From positions 1 through 41,137 of the forward strand of contig CALUVI010000015.1 in assembly GCA_944324185.1 (NCBI GenBank): a DNA stretch of 41,137 nucleotides, given 5' to 3'. The first letter of the stretch is position 1. Every line of letters begins with the position of its first letter. The DNA comes from Candidatus Gastranaerophilales bacterium. GTDB taxonomy: Bacteria; Cyanobacteriota; Vampirovibrionia; Gastranaerophilales; Gastranaerophilaceae. A model generated the notes under the pieces. That model had not been told where the DNA came from. It saw only the letters and a program-made list of their open reading frames with translations, and ran no database searches. The position numbers and the translations under genes are program-made. Shown here piece by piece: positions 7,339 to 16,515 of the stretch.

Positions 7339-8988
7339 ATGGGGAAGTTTGATTTATTTAATAAATTCAATAGTGCTGTAATCGTTATTAATTCAGAAAA
7401 GGAAACCGTTTTTAGAAACAATGTTTTTAAAAGAATTTTTCCTGATTTTAATTCACTGGAAAAATTTTCCCACAAACTGAATTATAACGTATGCGCCCTT
7501 GTAAGTAATGACATAACCGTTCATTCACCAATAACTCAGGCTATAGAATCAAGAGAAGATTTTTCGGCATTTATTACTTACCAGACTTCAAACAATGATT
7601 TATATTATTATGATATGAATGCCACTAAAAAAGGGGCGTACAATATTATTGTGTTTACGGATGTTACGGCAAAAGAAGAGCTGGAAAATATTGGCAAAAG
7701 AAATCAAAATCTTCAGAAAAAAATATCATTGCTGGAATCAGACAATAAAAATTTATCAAAGATAAAACTTCAGGCTCAGTCGCAGGCAATGAAACTTTTG
7801 CTGCTTAACAATATTTCTAATATTATAAGAGAATCCATTGATACATCTGTAATTCTAAATTCCGCCCTGGAAGAGATTGCTCAAATGTTCGGCGCATTCA
7901 GGGCTTATTATGCATCATCTTTAGGCGGAAATAAATTTAAAATTGCGGAATCACTTGAGAGAAAAGACATAAATGCAGAGATTTCTTTTGATAAAGATGT
8001 AAACGATTGTATTAAAAAGAATAAAGTTTCCTGTTCAACCTGTATGAAAGAATACAAAGAGGCAAAACCTTTCAGAGAAATCGTTCAGAGAATTATTCTT
8101 CCTATTTATCATCTAAACAAACTTCTTGGAATAATTGTACTTTCGACAAAACAAAAAACAAAACTTGATGACACGCTGGAAGTCTTAAACGGAGTTTCTT
8201 CCCAGCTTGGAAACGCAATTATTCAGGCGGAGTTGTACAAAAAAAATGAACAGATGGTTAAAGATTTAACAAAAACATTAAAAGAATTAAAAGACACCCA
8301 GTTAAAACTAATTAATTCCGAAAAGATGGCATCTTTAGGTCAGCTTGTTGCCGGAGTTGCGCATGAAATTAACACTCCGGTTGCTTCAATAAAATCTAAT
8401 AATGAGATTACAAAAAAACTTATTTCTAAAATAAAAGATGATGAAATTCTAAATCTTTTAAAAGAAATAAATGAAATAGACGGAGAGGCAATTGGCAGAA
8501 TAAACCGTCTTGTTGTTTCTTTAAGAAAATTTGTAAGGCTCGATGAGGCAGAATTGCAGGAAGCTGATATCAATAAAGAAATCGATTTAACACTGGATTT
8601 AATCCGGCATGAGACAAAAAACAGAATTGAGATTGTAAAAAATTATTCAAAACTTCCGCCGGTCAAGTGTTATCCGAATATGCTGAATCAAGTGTTTATG
8701 AATATACTTGTAAATGCGGTCCACGCAATAAAAGACAGAGGAACAATAACCATTGACACAAATTACAAAAATGATAATTTATCAGTCAAAATTAAAGATA
8801 CCGGATGCGGAATAAAAGAGCCGGATAAAATTTTCTTTGCAGGGTATACAACAAAAGGTGTCGGCGTCGGAACAGGCTTAGGGCTTGCAATTTCACAAAA
8901 AATTATAGAAAAACATAAAGGAAAAATTTCTGTAAAAACAAAAATCAATGAGGGGAGCGAATTTACTATTACTATCCCCGGGAAGTAG
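7339..8988 (+). CDS. soluble PAS-GAF sensor histidine kinase
   Basis: A 549-residue cytoplasmic kinase with no membrane segment. Order: PAS-like domain (about 5-112), coiled coil (113-150), GAF domain (about 165-300) containing a Cys cluster (C224, C232, C235), a second short coiled coil, HisKA with phospho-acceptor H342 in GVAHEINTP, then HATPase_c with N box (N455/N459), DTGCG (487-491) and GTGLGLAI (511-518). It should autophosphorylate in response to a small molecule or redox cue. No response regulator is adjacent, so it is an orphan here. It has a leaderless-type promoter and lies divergent from fliL. Confidence 0.92.
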   Translation: MGKFDLFNKFNSAVIVINSEKETVFRNNVFKRIFPDFNSLEKFSHKLNYNVCALVSNDITVHSPITQAIESREDFSAFITYQTSNNDLYYYDMNATKKGAYNIIVFTDVTAKEELENIGKRNQNLQKKISLLESDNKNLSKIKLQAQSQAMKLLLLNNISNIIRESIDTSVILNSALEEIAQMFGAFRAYYASSLGGNKFKIAESLERKDINAEISFDKDVNDCIKKNKVSCSTCMKEYKEAKPFREIVQRIILPIYHLNKLLGIIVLSTKQKTKLDDTLEVLNGVSSQLGNAIIQAELYKKNEQMVKDLTKTLKELKDTQLKLINSEKMASLGQLVAGVAHEINTPVASIKSNNEITKKLISKIKDDEILNLLKEINEIDGEAIGRINRLVVSLRKFVRLDEAELQEADINKEIDLTLDLIRHETKNRIEIVKNYSKLPPVKCYPNMLNQVFMNILVNAVHAIKDRGTITIDTNYKNDNLSVKIKDTGCGIKEPDKIFFAGYTTKGVGVGTGLGLAISQKIIEKHKGKISVKTKINEGSEFTITIPGK

Positions 8989-9280
8989 GAAATTTAAAGT
9001 TTTGTAAACCGCCATTTTCTTGACTATTATTAAGTTATAAGAATATATTAATTATAATAATAATTAATTTTTGTAAAAATATCTGGCAGGCTAGTTATAA
9101 AAATGTCAAAATATGTTATATTAATACTACCGAGATTAAGTGTAAATTTTACCCTAATTCAAAAGGGATTGTAACAAAAAATTTACAAATTAAATAGATA
9201 AAGGCAATTTTTATAAACAAGAAAACTTTATATTACTGTGTAGAAGTTAAAAATATGTTTACATATTGGAGGTAACGTGT
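8989..9280. other. AT-rich intergenic leader before the HEAT gene
   Basis: 292 bp without a plausible gene. Several TATA-like stretches around 9030-9125 could serve as promoters, but none has a clear -35/-10 pair, so I do not choose one. The last 12 bases before the ATG contain the GGAGG ribosome binding site at 9268-9272. Confidence 0.4.
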
Positions 9281-10138
9281 ATGGCAATTACAGTAAACAG
9301 CAAAAAAAAGCAGGTTAAGAAAACTTTTCAGGAATTAATTAATGATTTGATGACATCAAGTTCTGAAAAAGTTAGATATAATGCTGCCCGTGTTCTTGGA
9401 GAAATGGGCGATTCAAAAGCTGTTGAACCGTTAATCGAAGTATTAAAGAATGATAAAAACGGTTCTGTTCGTTTATATGCCGCTCGTGCATTGGGCGAAT
9501 TGGGTGATTCTAAAGCCACTGAACATTTGATTGAATCTTTAAGAGAAGATCGTAACGTTGACGTAAGAGTTCGTGCAGCACGTGCACTCGGACGTCTCGG
9601 CGGTAAAATCGTAGTTGAACCTCTTGTAGAAGCTCTTAATGATGAAAACTCTCAGGTTTGTATAACTGCAACCGATGCTTTAATTGAAATCGGTGATGTT
9701 GCAACTGACGCATTAATGAAATCATTAGACCACGAAAAGGTTAACGTAAGATGTGATGCAACCCGTGCTCTGGGTGAAATCGGGAATAAAAAATGCGTTG
9801 ATAAAATTATTAACATGTTGTATGACGAATGGGTTAACGTAAGAATTTATGCAGTAACTTCTTTAGGTAAATTAAATGACAAAAAAGCAGTTCCTGCCTT
9901 GATTGATGTTATGAAAAACCGTTCTGAAAATGATTTAGTTAGAGCCGGTGCAGCAGCAGCTCTGGGCGTTTTAAGAGACCAGAGAGCACTCCTTCCATTA
10001 AGAGAATTGATTATGGAAGCAGAAGAACTCGGTGAATTAGAAGATACAGCTTTAAAATCTTTCAAAAAGATTATGGCAGCTAACTGGCAGGCAATCCCCG
10101 GTGCAACACAGCAAAAGAAACCTGCTCAAACATTCTAA
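9281..10138 (+). CDS. HEAT-repeat (PBS-lyase-like) scaffold protein
   Basis: A 285-residue all-helical protein. The ATG at 9281 lies 8 bp after GGAGG; the in-frame TTG at 9266 falls at the ribosome binding site and is rejected. After about 20 residues, roughly eight 31-residue repeats of the form V(R)xxAAxALGxxGDxxAxxxLIxxL are visible, the short HEAT type found in phycobilisome lyase-like proteins (CpcE, NblB) and many scaffolds. No catalytic residues are apparent and no phycobiliprotein gene is near, so a protein-binding or regulatory role is likelier than lyase activity. Unusually GC-rich for the window. Monocistronic, ended by a strong terminator. Confidence 0.88.
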   Translation: MAITVNSKKKQVKKTFQELINDLMTSSSEKVRYNAARVLGEMGDSKAVEPLIEVLKNDKNGSVRLYAARALGELGDSKATEHLIESLREDRNVDVRVRAARALGRLGGKIVVEPLVEALNDENSQVCITATDALIEIGDVATDALMKSLDHEKVNVRCDATRALGEIGNKKCVDKIINMLYDEWVNVRIYAVTSLGKLNDKKAVPALIDVMKNRSENDLVRAGAAAALGVLRDQRALLPLRELIMEAEELGELEDTALKSFKKIMAANWQAIPGATQQKKPAQTF

Positions 10139-10158
10139 TTGAAATTATAATTTATCAA

Positions 10159-10194
10159 CAAGAGGCGCCGGCAGCTGCCGGCGCCTCTTGTTTT
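10159..10194 (+). terminator. intrinsic terminator of the HEAT-repeat gene
   Basis: A perfectly self-complementary 32-bp GC-rich palindrome (10159-10190; arm CAAGAGGCGCCGGCAG) followed by TTTT, 20 bp after the stop codon. Confidence 0.9.
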
Positions 10195-10325
10195 ATATAG
10201 ATTTTTCACCAATGAAGAGATAAATGTATTTAAAGTGAGGGGGGAGGAGCAAAGCGCTTGCTTTTCCATTGAAATAGAAAAGTTATTGTCAGGTAAAACT
10301 TGACCTACTATTCTTACACAATGCT

Positions 10326-10348
10326 TGTGGAGCAAGCTCCACACTACT
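10326..10348 (-). repeat. family A REP copy
   Basis: One 23-bp REP unit. Its flank (CTTACACAATG on the left, GCTT on the right) is shared with the copy at 40331-40353, so a block of about 40 bp is conserved beyond the REP. The surrounding 10139-10580 is otherwise without a credible gene; short frames there are translations of REP sequence. Confidence 0.85.
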
Positions 10349-10437
10349 GCTTCCCACCAACATAAAACAGTTATTGTTGGGTTTCGTCTTCTTTGCTTTC
10401 AAAGAAGAAAAAATGAAGACATATAAATCAAAAAAAA

Positions 10438-10516
10438 GTAACAAAATATACAAAGAATTGCATTATAGTAGTGTGGAGCTTGCTCCACAAGTAAACAAGC
10501 CGTGCTTTAGTCCGAC
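10438..10516 (+). repeat. composite repeat R1 with an internal family A REP
   Basis: About 80 bp containing a REP (10467-10489) flanked by GTAACAAAATATACAAAG on one side and a degenerate family B hairpin on the other. It matches, in reverse orientation and with few differences, 20688-20770. The AAAGAAGAAAAAATGAAGA stretch just upstream (about 10400) also recurs near 20823. Confidence 0.75.
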
Positions 10517-10580
10517 AAAACTTGTTAAACCTATATTTCTTTATTGTTTAGAATACTCTAACGGGTATTTGAACGATAAA

Positions 10581-11063
10581 TTATAAGTTCAATTTTTTTC
10601 GTAAAATTTTTCCCAAAATCTCCCAAAATGTAAAGATACTGCCCAAAATTAAAATAATAAGATATATACAATGGATTATATTATTTTTTTCTATTTGGAT
10701 ATCATTATGTGTTTTGAGAAAATACTTAATTGTTTTTAAATCTCTTTTTGCGTTATCTTCTGAAAGATAACCTGTCTCAAAAGGAAAACTTTTATAATAA
10801 TATTTATCTTGCGGATAGGCTATTTCATAGTAGTTCATTAAACGGCGTTGTATTTGATAATGTACGGTGAGTTTTTTATTAGCTAACGTATTCATATCCA
10901 AGCCGGAAGATACAGGACGTTTAAAGATATAATAAACCATACAGGTACATTGCCCTTGTGTACAACTTAGACTTTCTTTTATAGGAGTTTGCATAAAGAT
11001 TACCCAGCATCCTATTATAAGACATGCTAAAAGCCATATTTTATAGGTAAATTCTCTAATCAT
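10581..11063 (-). CDS. hypothetical membrane protein, two membrane segments
   Basis: A 160-residue protein I do not recognise. The ATG follows GAGG. A membrane helix at about 8-27 is followed by an extracytoplasmic part of about 100 residues with four cysteines close to the helix (SCTQGQCTCMVYY and one before), which could bind metal or form disulfides, and a second helix at about 130-150 with a basic tail. Both ends are probably cytoplasmic. It has lower GC than its neighbours and stands between a repeat-rich gap and the rne operon, so it may be acquired. Confidence 0.65.
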   Translation of the reverse strand: MIREFTYKIWLLACLIIGCWVIFMQTPIKESLSCTQGQCTCMVYYIFKRPVSSGLDMNTLANKKLTVHYQIQRRLMNYYEIAYPQDKYYYKSFPFETGYLSEDNAKRDLKTIKYFLKTHNDIQIEKNNIIHCIYLIILILGSIFTFWEILGKILRKKLNL

Positions 11064-11139
11064 TAAAACCTCATTTTATCTAAAAAGTTCACAGGGGGCG
11101 TTCACGACCCGGGCAACAGAATTTTTGTACATCAATATT

Positions 11140-11565
11140 TCAGTTATCCCACCGGGTTTTATCTAAAAAAGTTTTAACAGCATCTTCCAGATTATCCGGA
11201 GTTGTGAGAGAAGTTATGTTTTCCGGCGTTTCTTCCTGTCCGGAAATCCCTAAAGACTCGCGGAGTTTATTATACAGGCTCAAAATTGCAAACAAAAGTA
11301 TTGAAGATATTGCAACACCTGCCATTGCAAGCAGAAATTTCTTTGCAATCTTTCTTTTGCTTACAGGCTGCTTGTATTGAATACTCTCAGGTGCCGGCGG
11401 AAGCTCCTGAACAGTGCTTGGAGTCTCTTCAGCCGCATTAATCGGCTCAAGCGGAGTCTCCTGAGAAACACCGGTCAAAGGTCCCTGAATATTCTCCGGC
11501 TCAGCTATAGCCGGAGAAATCAGAGTAATTATAAGTAATAATACTAAAATTTTATGTTTCAGCAT
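11140..11565 (-). CDS. secreted/membrane-anchored hypothetical protein downstream of rne
   Basis: A 141-residue protein of unknown function. I choose the ATG at 11565 because it starts a clean signal peptide, MLKHKILVLLLIITLISPAIA. A Pro/Glu/Thr-rich stretch follows, then a membrane helix at about 75-95 and a C-terminal tail ending DNLEDAVKTFLDKTRWDN. A longer frame to 11736 only shadows rne codons. The start lies 14 bp inside the end of rne, so translation is probably coupled to it. The last gene of the radical SAM-rne operon. Confidence 0.7.
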   Translation of the reverse strand: MLKHKILVLLLIITLISPAIAEPENIQGPLTGVSQETPLEPINAAEETPSTVQELPPAPESIQYKQPVSKRKIAKKFLLAMAGVAISSILLFAILSLYNKLRESLGISGQEETPENITSLTTPDNLEDAVKTFLDKTRWDN

Positions 11566-13363
11566 TCTTTTTTGTAGTCCTTCTTGTTCTCTTCTGAGAA
11601 TTCCTATTCGGTCTTCTGGTTCGTTTTGCCGGTTTTGCATCTGTCGTTTCTGCGGCAGCTTCTCCATCTCCTGCAGGTGCTGCAGTTTCAGTATTTTCAA
11701 CAGGAGCCGTGCTTTTTTCGCTGCTGCCTTCCTCATTTACCCCATTATTTTCACCTTTTAGAGTAACGTCAGCGTCCGGAGCAATTACCGGAGCAATTTC
11801 AGAAGTTTCATTGATAACTGTTTGTGCAGCATTTTCAGCAAGAACATCGGCTTCTTTTATTTTCTTTCTGTTATTTCTGCCTCTGCCTCTGGATTTTCTG
11901 GTTTCTTTTTCTTCCTTAATTTCTGTTATTTCAGCCTGTGCTGCAACAGAAGGGTTTTCGGTAATTGTATCTAATTTTTCTTCCTGAACCGTTTCTATTG
12001 TCTCTTCCGGTTTTGTTTCAGGCTTGTTATTAAATTTATTATTGAATTTCTTTTTATTATTCATCGGAAGCTTAAGCTTGGCGGCTTTTGCTCTGTATTC
12101 ACCTTCTGCTGTAGGAGAAGCAAACTTAATATCTTCCATAATGTAGCCGTTACCCTGGCAGTGCGGGCAGCGTTTTGCAAAAATTTCACTAAGTGCCTGA
12201 CCTTGACGGTGACGCGTCATTTCAACAAGCCCTAAATCAGACAACTGACCGACTTGCGGCTTAGCTTTATCAGCTTCTATTGCAAGTTCAAGCTCTTCCA
12301 TCATAGCAAGCTTATCGACGCGGGAGGTCATATCAATAAAGTCAATAATAATCATACCACCGATATTTCTTAATCGTAACTGCCTTGCAATCTCGTGAAC
12401 CGCTTCAATATTTGTTTTAAGGATTGTTTCATCCTGAGTTGCAGAGTTTGTAAACTTACCGCTGTTAACGTCAATAACCGTTAAAGCTTCAGTTGTCTGG
12501 ATAAACAAATATCCGCCTGACGGAAGGTTAACTTTCATCTGCAGTGCTGCTTTAATTTCTTTATGAATATCCATTGCTACAAGCAGAGGCTCAGAGCCTT
12601 TGTACAGAGTAACATTGATATTCTTATTCATATGCCAGTTCTGGAGAATATTCTGGACTCTGTTCAGAGCAAAAGCCGTATCAACAACTATCTCCTGTGT
12701 TTCTTCGTTGCAAGCTTCTCTTATAACCCTGTATAATAAATCCTGATCTCTGTATAACAGGCTTGGCGGAGTCATACTCTCTGCAGAAGTTATAATATTA
12801 TTCCACTTTTCAAGCAGAATTTCTAAATCCTCCTGAATATCAGCTTCAGTCTGCCCTTCGGCTTCAGTTCTTACAATAACCCCCACTCCTACAGGTTTTA
12901 GGAGGTTTAAAATTGATTTGAGTCTGGCTCTTTCTTTTGTTGAAGTAATTTTCTTACTAACGTTAATTCCCGGCTCGTTCGGCATAAGAACAAGAAAACG
13001 TCCCGGAAGCGAGATTTCGGTTGTAACTCGAGGTCCTTTATGCCCTACAGGCTCTTTAACAACCTGAACAACAAGTTTTTGCTTCGGTTTTAACTTATCC
13101 TGCAAAGCGCCCTTTCCCATAACATCCTGAGCGTGCAAAAAGCCCATTTTGTCGGAACCTACGTTTACAAAGGCGGCTTCGATTGAAGGCAGGATGTTTT
13201 CAACCTGAGCCAGATAAACATCTCCAAGGATAATCTCTCCTCTATGTACATAAAACTCGGCAACTTTGCCGTTTTCTATAACCGCAGCAATATTGTCGCG
13301 CTCGGCTATAACTATTTTGTTAGCGACTGCATCTTTCATTGTTTCTAAATCCTTCTTTTTCAT
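11552..13363 (-). CDS. rne: ribonuclease E/G family endoribonuclease
   Basis: A 603-residue RNase E/G. An S1 RNA-binding domain (about 42-125) with GDVYLAQVENILPSIEAAFVNVG is followed by the 5' sensor and RNase H-like regions, the DNase I-like catalytic part with metal ligands D298 (TVIDVNSGKFTN) and D341 (IIIDFIDM), and the zinc link C399PHC402. It cleaves single-stranded AU-rich RNA for rRNA processing and mRNA decay. Beyond about 420 the tail is disordered, first acidic, then with two Arg/Lys-rich patches (RKSRGRGRNNRKK and the last 25 residues), likely RNA or degradosome contacts. The start may instead be the ATG at 13339, 8 codons later, which has AAGAAGGA upstream. Confidence 0.95.
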   Translation of the reverse strand: MKKKDLETMKDAVANKIVIAERDNIAAVIENGKVAEFYVHRGEIILGDVYLAQVENILPSIEAAFVNVGSDKMGFLHAQDVMGKGALQDKLKPKQKLVVQVVKEPVGHKGPRVTTEISLPGRFLVLMPNEPGINVSKKITSTKERARLKSILNLLKPVGVGVIVRTEAEGQTEADIQEDLEILLEKWNNIITSAESMTPPSLLYRDQDLLYRVIREACNEETQEIVVDTAFALNRVQNILQNWHMNKNINVTLYKGSEPLLVAMDIHKEIKAALQMKVNLPSGGYLFIQTTEALTVIDVNSGKFTNSATQDETILKTNIEAVHEIARQLRLRNIGGMIIIDFIDMTSRVDKLAMMEELELAIEADKAKPQVGQLSDLGLVEMTRHRQGQALSEIFAKRCPHCQGNGYIMEDIKFASPTAEGEYRAKAAKLKLPMNNKKKFNNKFNNKPETKPEETIETVQEEKLDTITENPSVAAQAEITEIKEEKETRKSRGRGRNNRKKIKEADVLAENAAQTVINETSEIAPVIAPDADVTLKGENNGVNEEGSSEKSTAPVENTETAAPAGDGEAAAETTDAKPAKRTRRPNRNSQKRTRRTTKKNAET

Positions 13364-13412
13364 TCAACGGGGTAGTTTAAGACTGCAATAAAAGTCTTTA
13401 CCATTTACCCCA

Positions 13413-16106
13413 CTATATATCGTTGAGGTTTTCATTCAAGAATCTGACTCTGGTTATATCAAATATCTGATTAGGATTAACCAGCTTCATCAAGTCATCT
13501 GCCCGAAGAGCCGGAATGTCAGACCCCTGACCGGTTTTTAGACATATAAACAGACTGTCTTCATCAAATCTATGCGTTCCGATAGATTTCTTAAAATCTG
13601 TTGTTTTTTCAAAACCTTTCTTGTTTTTCTTTGTGATTAAAACTTCTTCACAAGACAAAACCTTATCTACATCATAGCGGAATTTTTCAAAATTGTAAAG
13701 GGATTGCGCATTTGATTTCAAATATGGAGTTATGCGATATTCTGCCCACTGTGCTTCAATATCCACGGCATCAGCAAACTGTTCTATTCTTTTTACGCCG
13801 ATTATTGCAGCGCTTGCAGGCAGATTCGGATTGATAATATTTTTAACCTCTTCTTCACTCAGGTTATCAAAAATCTCAATATCAACAAGTTCGCCTTCGC
13901 TCTCGGCAAACAGAGGAAGTGCAATTCCCATTGAAACTTTCATTGTAGGGTTAAATCCGAGAGTATAAACCATATTCAACCCGCTTCTTGCAAGAACTTT
14001 ATGGAAAGTGTTCTGCCAGTCAAGGTGGGAAAAGTATCTTAAAAGCCCTTTTTTAGTCACTTTTAGCCTGTATCTGTAAATCGGGATATTAGGGTCTCTA
14101 TGCGCTCTTGAAGGGTCTTGCGGCTCTAAAGACACAATTTTTTGTGCTTCATCAGAAGCCGTATAAGGTTTTGCCGTTACTTTATGCGTTTTTAAAGACG
14201 GGCAAACCCCGCAATTTACGCATTTGTTTTCGCACGTCGGGGTAAAAATGAGGGGCTGGTTTGCACCTGCTTCCGGCTTAGCGTTTTTGAAAGCGTCTTT
14301 GTATTCATTTTGCAGCCATTCTTTGGATAAACCGATATTTATAAAATCCCACGGCAGGGGTAAATTTATATCAAACTCACGGTTCGCAAGTTCTGAAAGC
14401 GTAAACCCGCATTCTTTTGCAGTCTCCGCCCAGACATTTTTGTCAAAATATTCGCCCCACGCATCTAAGTAGCATCCTTTTTTATAAAGAGCTTCTATAT
14501 ATTTGCAAAGACTTGCATCTCCTCTTGTTAATACAGCTTCTATTTGTGAAACATATTTTTCGTGGTAATTAATTTTCACACCTTTTATATGTTTTGTTTT
14601 TTCTTTCAAATAATTTATATGTTCCGTAACTTCGTCTAAATCCATCTGCGGACACCACTGAAACGGCGTAAATGGTTTCGGAACAAAAATTGAAAGCGTG
14701 CAGGTTATTTCAAACCCGTGGTTTAGACCTTTTTCACGTTTTATAAGCTTTGAGCGGTACTTAATTTTATTCAACAACTCTGCCATCTCGTCCATATCTT
14801 CAAGTGTTTCTGTCGGAAGTCCCGCTATAAAATAGAATTTAATCTTTGACCAGCCGTTCTCGTATAGTGTAAGGGCGGCATTAATAATCTGCTCTTCCGA
14901 AATATTTTTCTTAATTAAGTTCCTTAGCCTCTGGCTTCCTGCTTCCGGCGCAAGCGTCATACCGGATTTTCTAACTGTATGCATAAGATTTGCAAGCTCA
15001 AGATTAAACCCGTCAATCCTCTGACTTGGAAGAGATACTGACACTTTTTTCTTATTAAAATCAACTGCCAGCTCTTTTATAACCTCTTTGATATTGGAAT
15101 AATCGTTTGAAGACAGAGACAATAGCGAATATTCATCATAACCCGTATTTTTAACGAGTTCTTTTGTAATCTTAATTATATCCTCAGCAGAGCGCTCTCT
15201 AACAGGCAAAGTTACATGCCCAGGCTGACAGAAACGGCACATTCTTCCGCAACCGCGCCTGATTTCCACAATAGCTCTGTCGTGGACGGAACTTGAAAAC
15301 GGTATCGGGTAGGCAGTCGGGGTGTATTCCAATTTTAATGGTGAAATACGTTTTTCGACGGTTTTATACAGTACCCCCCTACCCCCTTCGGGTACTTCCC
15401 CCGCAAGGGGGGCAGATGCAGCTGCGCCGGCTTGATTGGATAAAGATTTAACTGCCGTGTCGGAAGCTTCCCCCGCCCCTTGTGGGAGGGGGTTAGGGGG
15501 AGGGGTTAGCGCACTGTTCCAGCATCCTTTTATTTTACATAAATCTTCAATTCTTTCTTTTCTCGGAAGCCCTTTTGTTCTCTCAAGAGATTCGCAAACC
15601 TCGACCATCATTTCTTCGCCGTCACCGATGCAGAAAACGTCTATAAATTCCGACAAAGGCAGCGGGTTAAATGCACAAGGACCGCCAGCCAGAACAATCG
15701 GCTCTTCCTCGCGCCTCTCATCATTCCTTACCGTTATACCGCCCATCTCCAGCATTTTTAAGACAGTGGGATAGGATAATTCATATTGGAGTGAAAAACC
15801 GATTCCGTCAAAATCTTTTAGCGCTCTTTTAGATTCAACGGCATAAAGATACTCCGGCTTAAAATCCGGCTCCGGCGCATAAGCCCTGTCAGCGAGCATG
15901 TCAGGCTGAGAATTTACTCTGTCGTAAATAATCCTAACACCTAAATTACTTATACCGATTTCATATTTATCCGGAAAAACAAATGCAAAGCGGACTTTTG
16001 CGCTTTCCCAGTCTTTGTTGTACGAGAAAAACTCTCCGCCCACGTATTGATACGGTTTTGTCGCTTTGAATAACGCTTCCTGCTGATCTCTAAAAAAACA
16101 ATTCAT
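13413..16106 (-). CDS. TIGR03960-type radical SAM protein fused to DUF2344 (TIGR03936)
   Basis: An 897-residue two-part protein. Residues 1-195 form a B12-binding-like domain (IGISNLGVRIIYDRVN, GIGFSLQYELSYPTVLKML, VLAGGPCAFNPLP). The radical SAM core carries C286-x3-C290-x2-C293 for the 4Fe-4S cluster. A second cysteine cluster near 620 (TCENKCVNCGVCPSLK) precedes the DUF2344 domain, starting at YRYRLKVTKKGLLRYFSHLD, about 680 to the end. The family neighbours rne/rng in many genomes, as here (49 bp upstream of rne); its reaction is not established, though tRNA or RNA modification is often guessed. Residues about 199-245 are a translated repeat. Confidence 0.9.
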   Translation of the reverse strand: MNCFFRDQQEALFKATKPYQYVGGEFFSYNKDWESAKVRFAFVFPDKYEIGISNLGVRIIYDRVNSQPDMLADRAYAPEPDFKPEYLYAVESKRALKDFDGIGFSLQYELSYPTVLKMLEMGGITVRNDERREEEPIVLAGGPCAFNPLPLSEFIDVFCIGDGEEMMVEVCESLERTKGLPRKERIEDLCKIKGCWNSALTPPPNPLPQGAGEASDTAVKSLSNQAGAAASAPLAGEVPEGGRGVLYKTVEKRISPLKLEYTPTAYPIPFSSSVHDRAIVEIRRGCGRMCRFCQPGHVTLPVRERSAEDIIKITKELVKNTGYDEYSLLSLSSNDYSNIKEVIKELAVDFNKKKVSVSLPSQRIDGFNLELANLMHTVRKSGMTLAPEAGSQRLRNLIKKNISEEQIINAALTLYENGWSKIKFYFIAGLPTETLEDMDEMAELLNKIKYRSKLIKREKGLNHGFEITCTLSIFVPKPFTPFQWCPQMDLDEVTEHINYLKEKTKHIKGVKINYHEKYVSQIEAVLTRGDASLCKYIEALYKKGCYLDAWGEYFDKNVWAETAKECGFTLSELANREFDINLPLPWDFINIGLSKEWLQNEYKDAFKNAKPEAGANQPLIFTPTCENKCVNCGVCPSLKTHKVTAKPYTASDEAQKIVSLEPQDPSRAHRDPNIPIYRYRLKVTKKGLLRYFSHLDWQNTFHKVLARSGLNMVYTLGFNPTMKVSMGIALPLFAESEGELVDIEIFDNLSEEEVKNIINPNLPASAAIIGVKRIEQFADAVDIEAQWAEYRITPYLKSNAQSLYNFEKFRYDVDKVLSCEEVLITKKNKKGFEKTTDFKKSIGTHRFDEDSLFICLKTGQGSDIPALRADDLMKLVNPNQIFDITRVRFLNENLNDI
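15372..15512 (-). repeat. palindromic repeat inserted in frame in the radical SAM gene
   Basis: A GC-rich insert of about 141 bp with C- and G-rich arms (CCCCCGCAAGGGGGG on one side, CCCCTTGTGGGAGGGGG on the other). On the coding strand it reads TPPPNPLPQGAGE...PLAGEVPEGGRG, the translation of a dispersed intergenic repeat. It falls between the B12-binding-like domain and the radical SAM core, in an apparent linker, and keeps the frame open. Related GCAAGGGG/CTTGTGGGAGGG motifs occur in the MITE-like copies at 25.2, 27.9, 35.9 and 40.7 kb. Confidence 0.8.
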
Positions 16107-16515
16107 AATTATATTTTAACAGAAAGATAATAAGAGTTAATGTTTGGTTAGTAAACCCAACCTGCATTTTTATCTTTTTATACGTAAATCAATTGATTTT
16201 TATATAATCTATTCAATTATCAAATTTTACTTGTTTAAATGTAGGTCAGCTTTACCAAGCCGACATTATTCAGTTAGCAGTTATTGTCAGGTACTGCAGG
16301 ACCTTAATCACTCAGTTACCAATGAAATACATTTACCCCTTGAATTTAAAATTTCAGGTGATATTATCATTAAGGATTTAATAAACTTCTTTTGGGAAGA
16401 TGAACATTAACAGCTTTATAAATAGCAAAAAATAAAACATAATTTCCCGAACCGTTTCGGGAATATTTTGTTGTCTTCTAAAGAGGAGATTTTTGGTACA
16501 TAGGAGAAAGGAAAA
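16107..16515. other. intergenic region upstream of the formate channel gene
   Basis: About 409 bp with no convincing gene; a TTG-initiated frame at 16144-16410 lacks a ribosome binding site and domain similarity. A hairpin with arms CCCGAA and TTCGGG lies at about 16446-16461, followed by an AT/T-rich stretch, and may be a leader hairpin or the terminator of an unrecognised transcript. The focA ribosome binding site AGGAGAAAGG is at 16502-16511. Confidence 0.4.

Noticed and set aside
10374-10586. 70-residue frame overlapping the composite repeat
   Set aside because: It translates a REP (HYSSVELAPQ) and repeat flank, has no good ribosome binding site, and the same nonsense peptide appears upstream of the M16 peptidase.
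11566-11736. Extended frame of the protein downstream of rne
   Set aside because: It runs out of frame through rne codons, and the signal peptide begins exactly at ATG 11565.
16144-16410. 88-residue frame upstream of focA
   Set aside because: TTG start, no ribosome binding site, low-complexity hydrophobic N-terminus and no recognisable domain.
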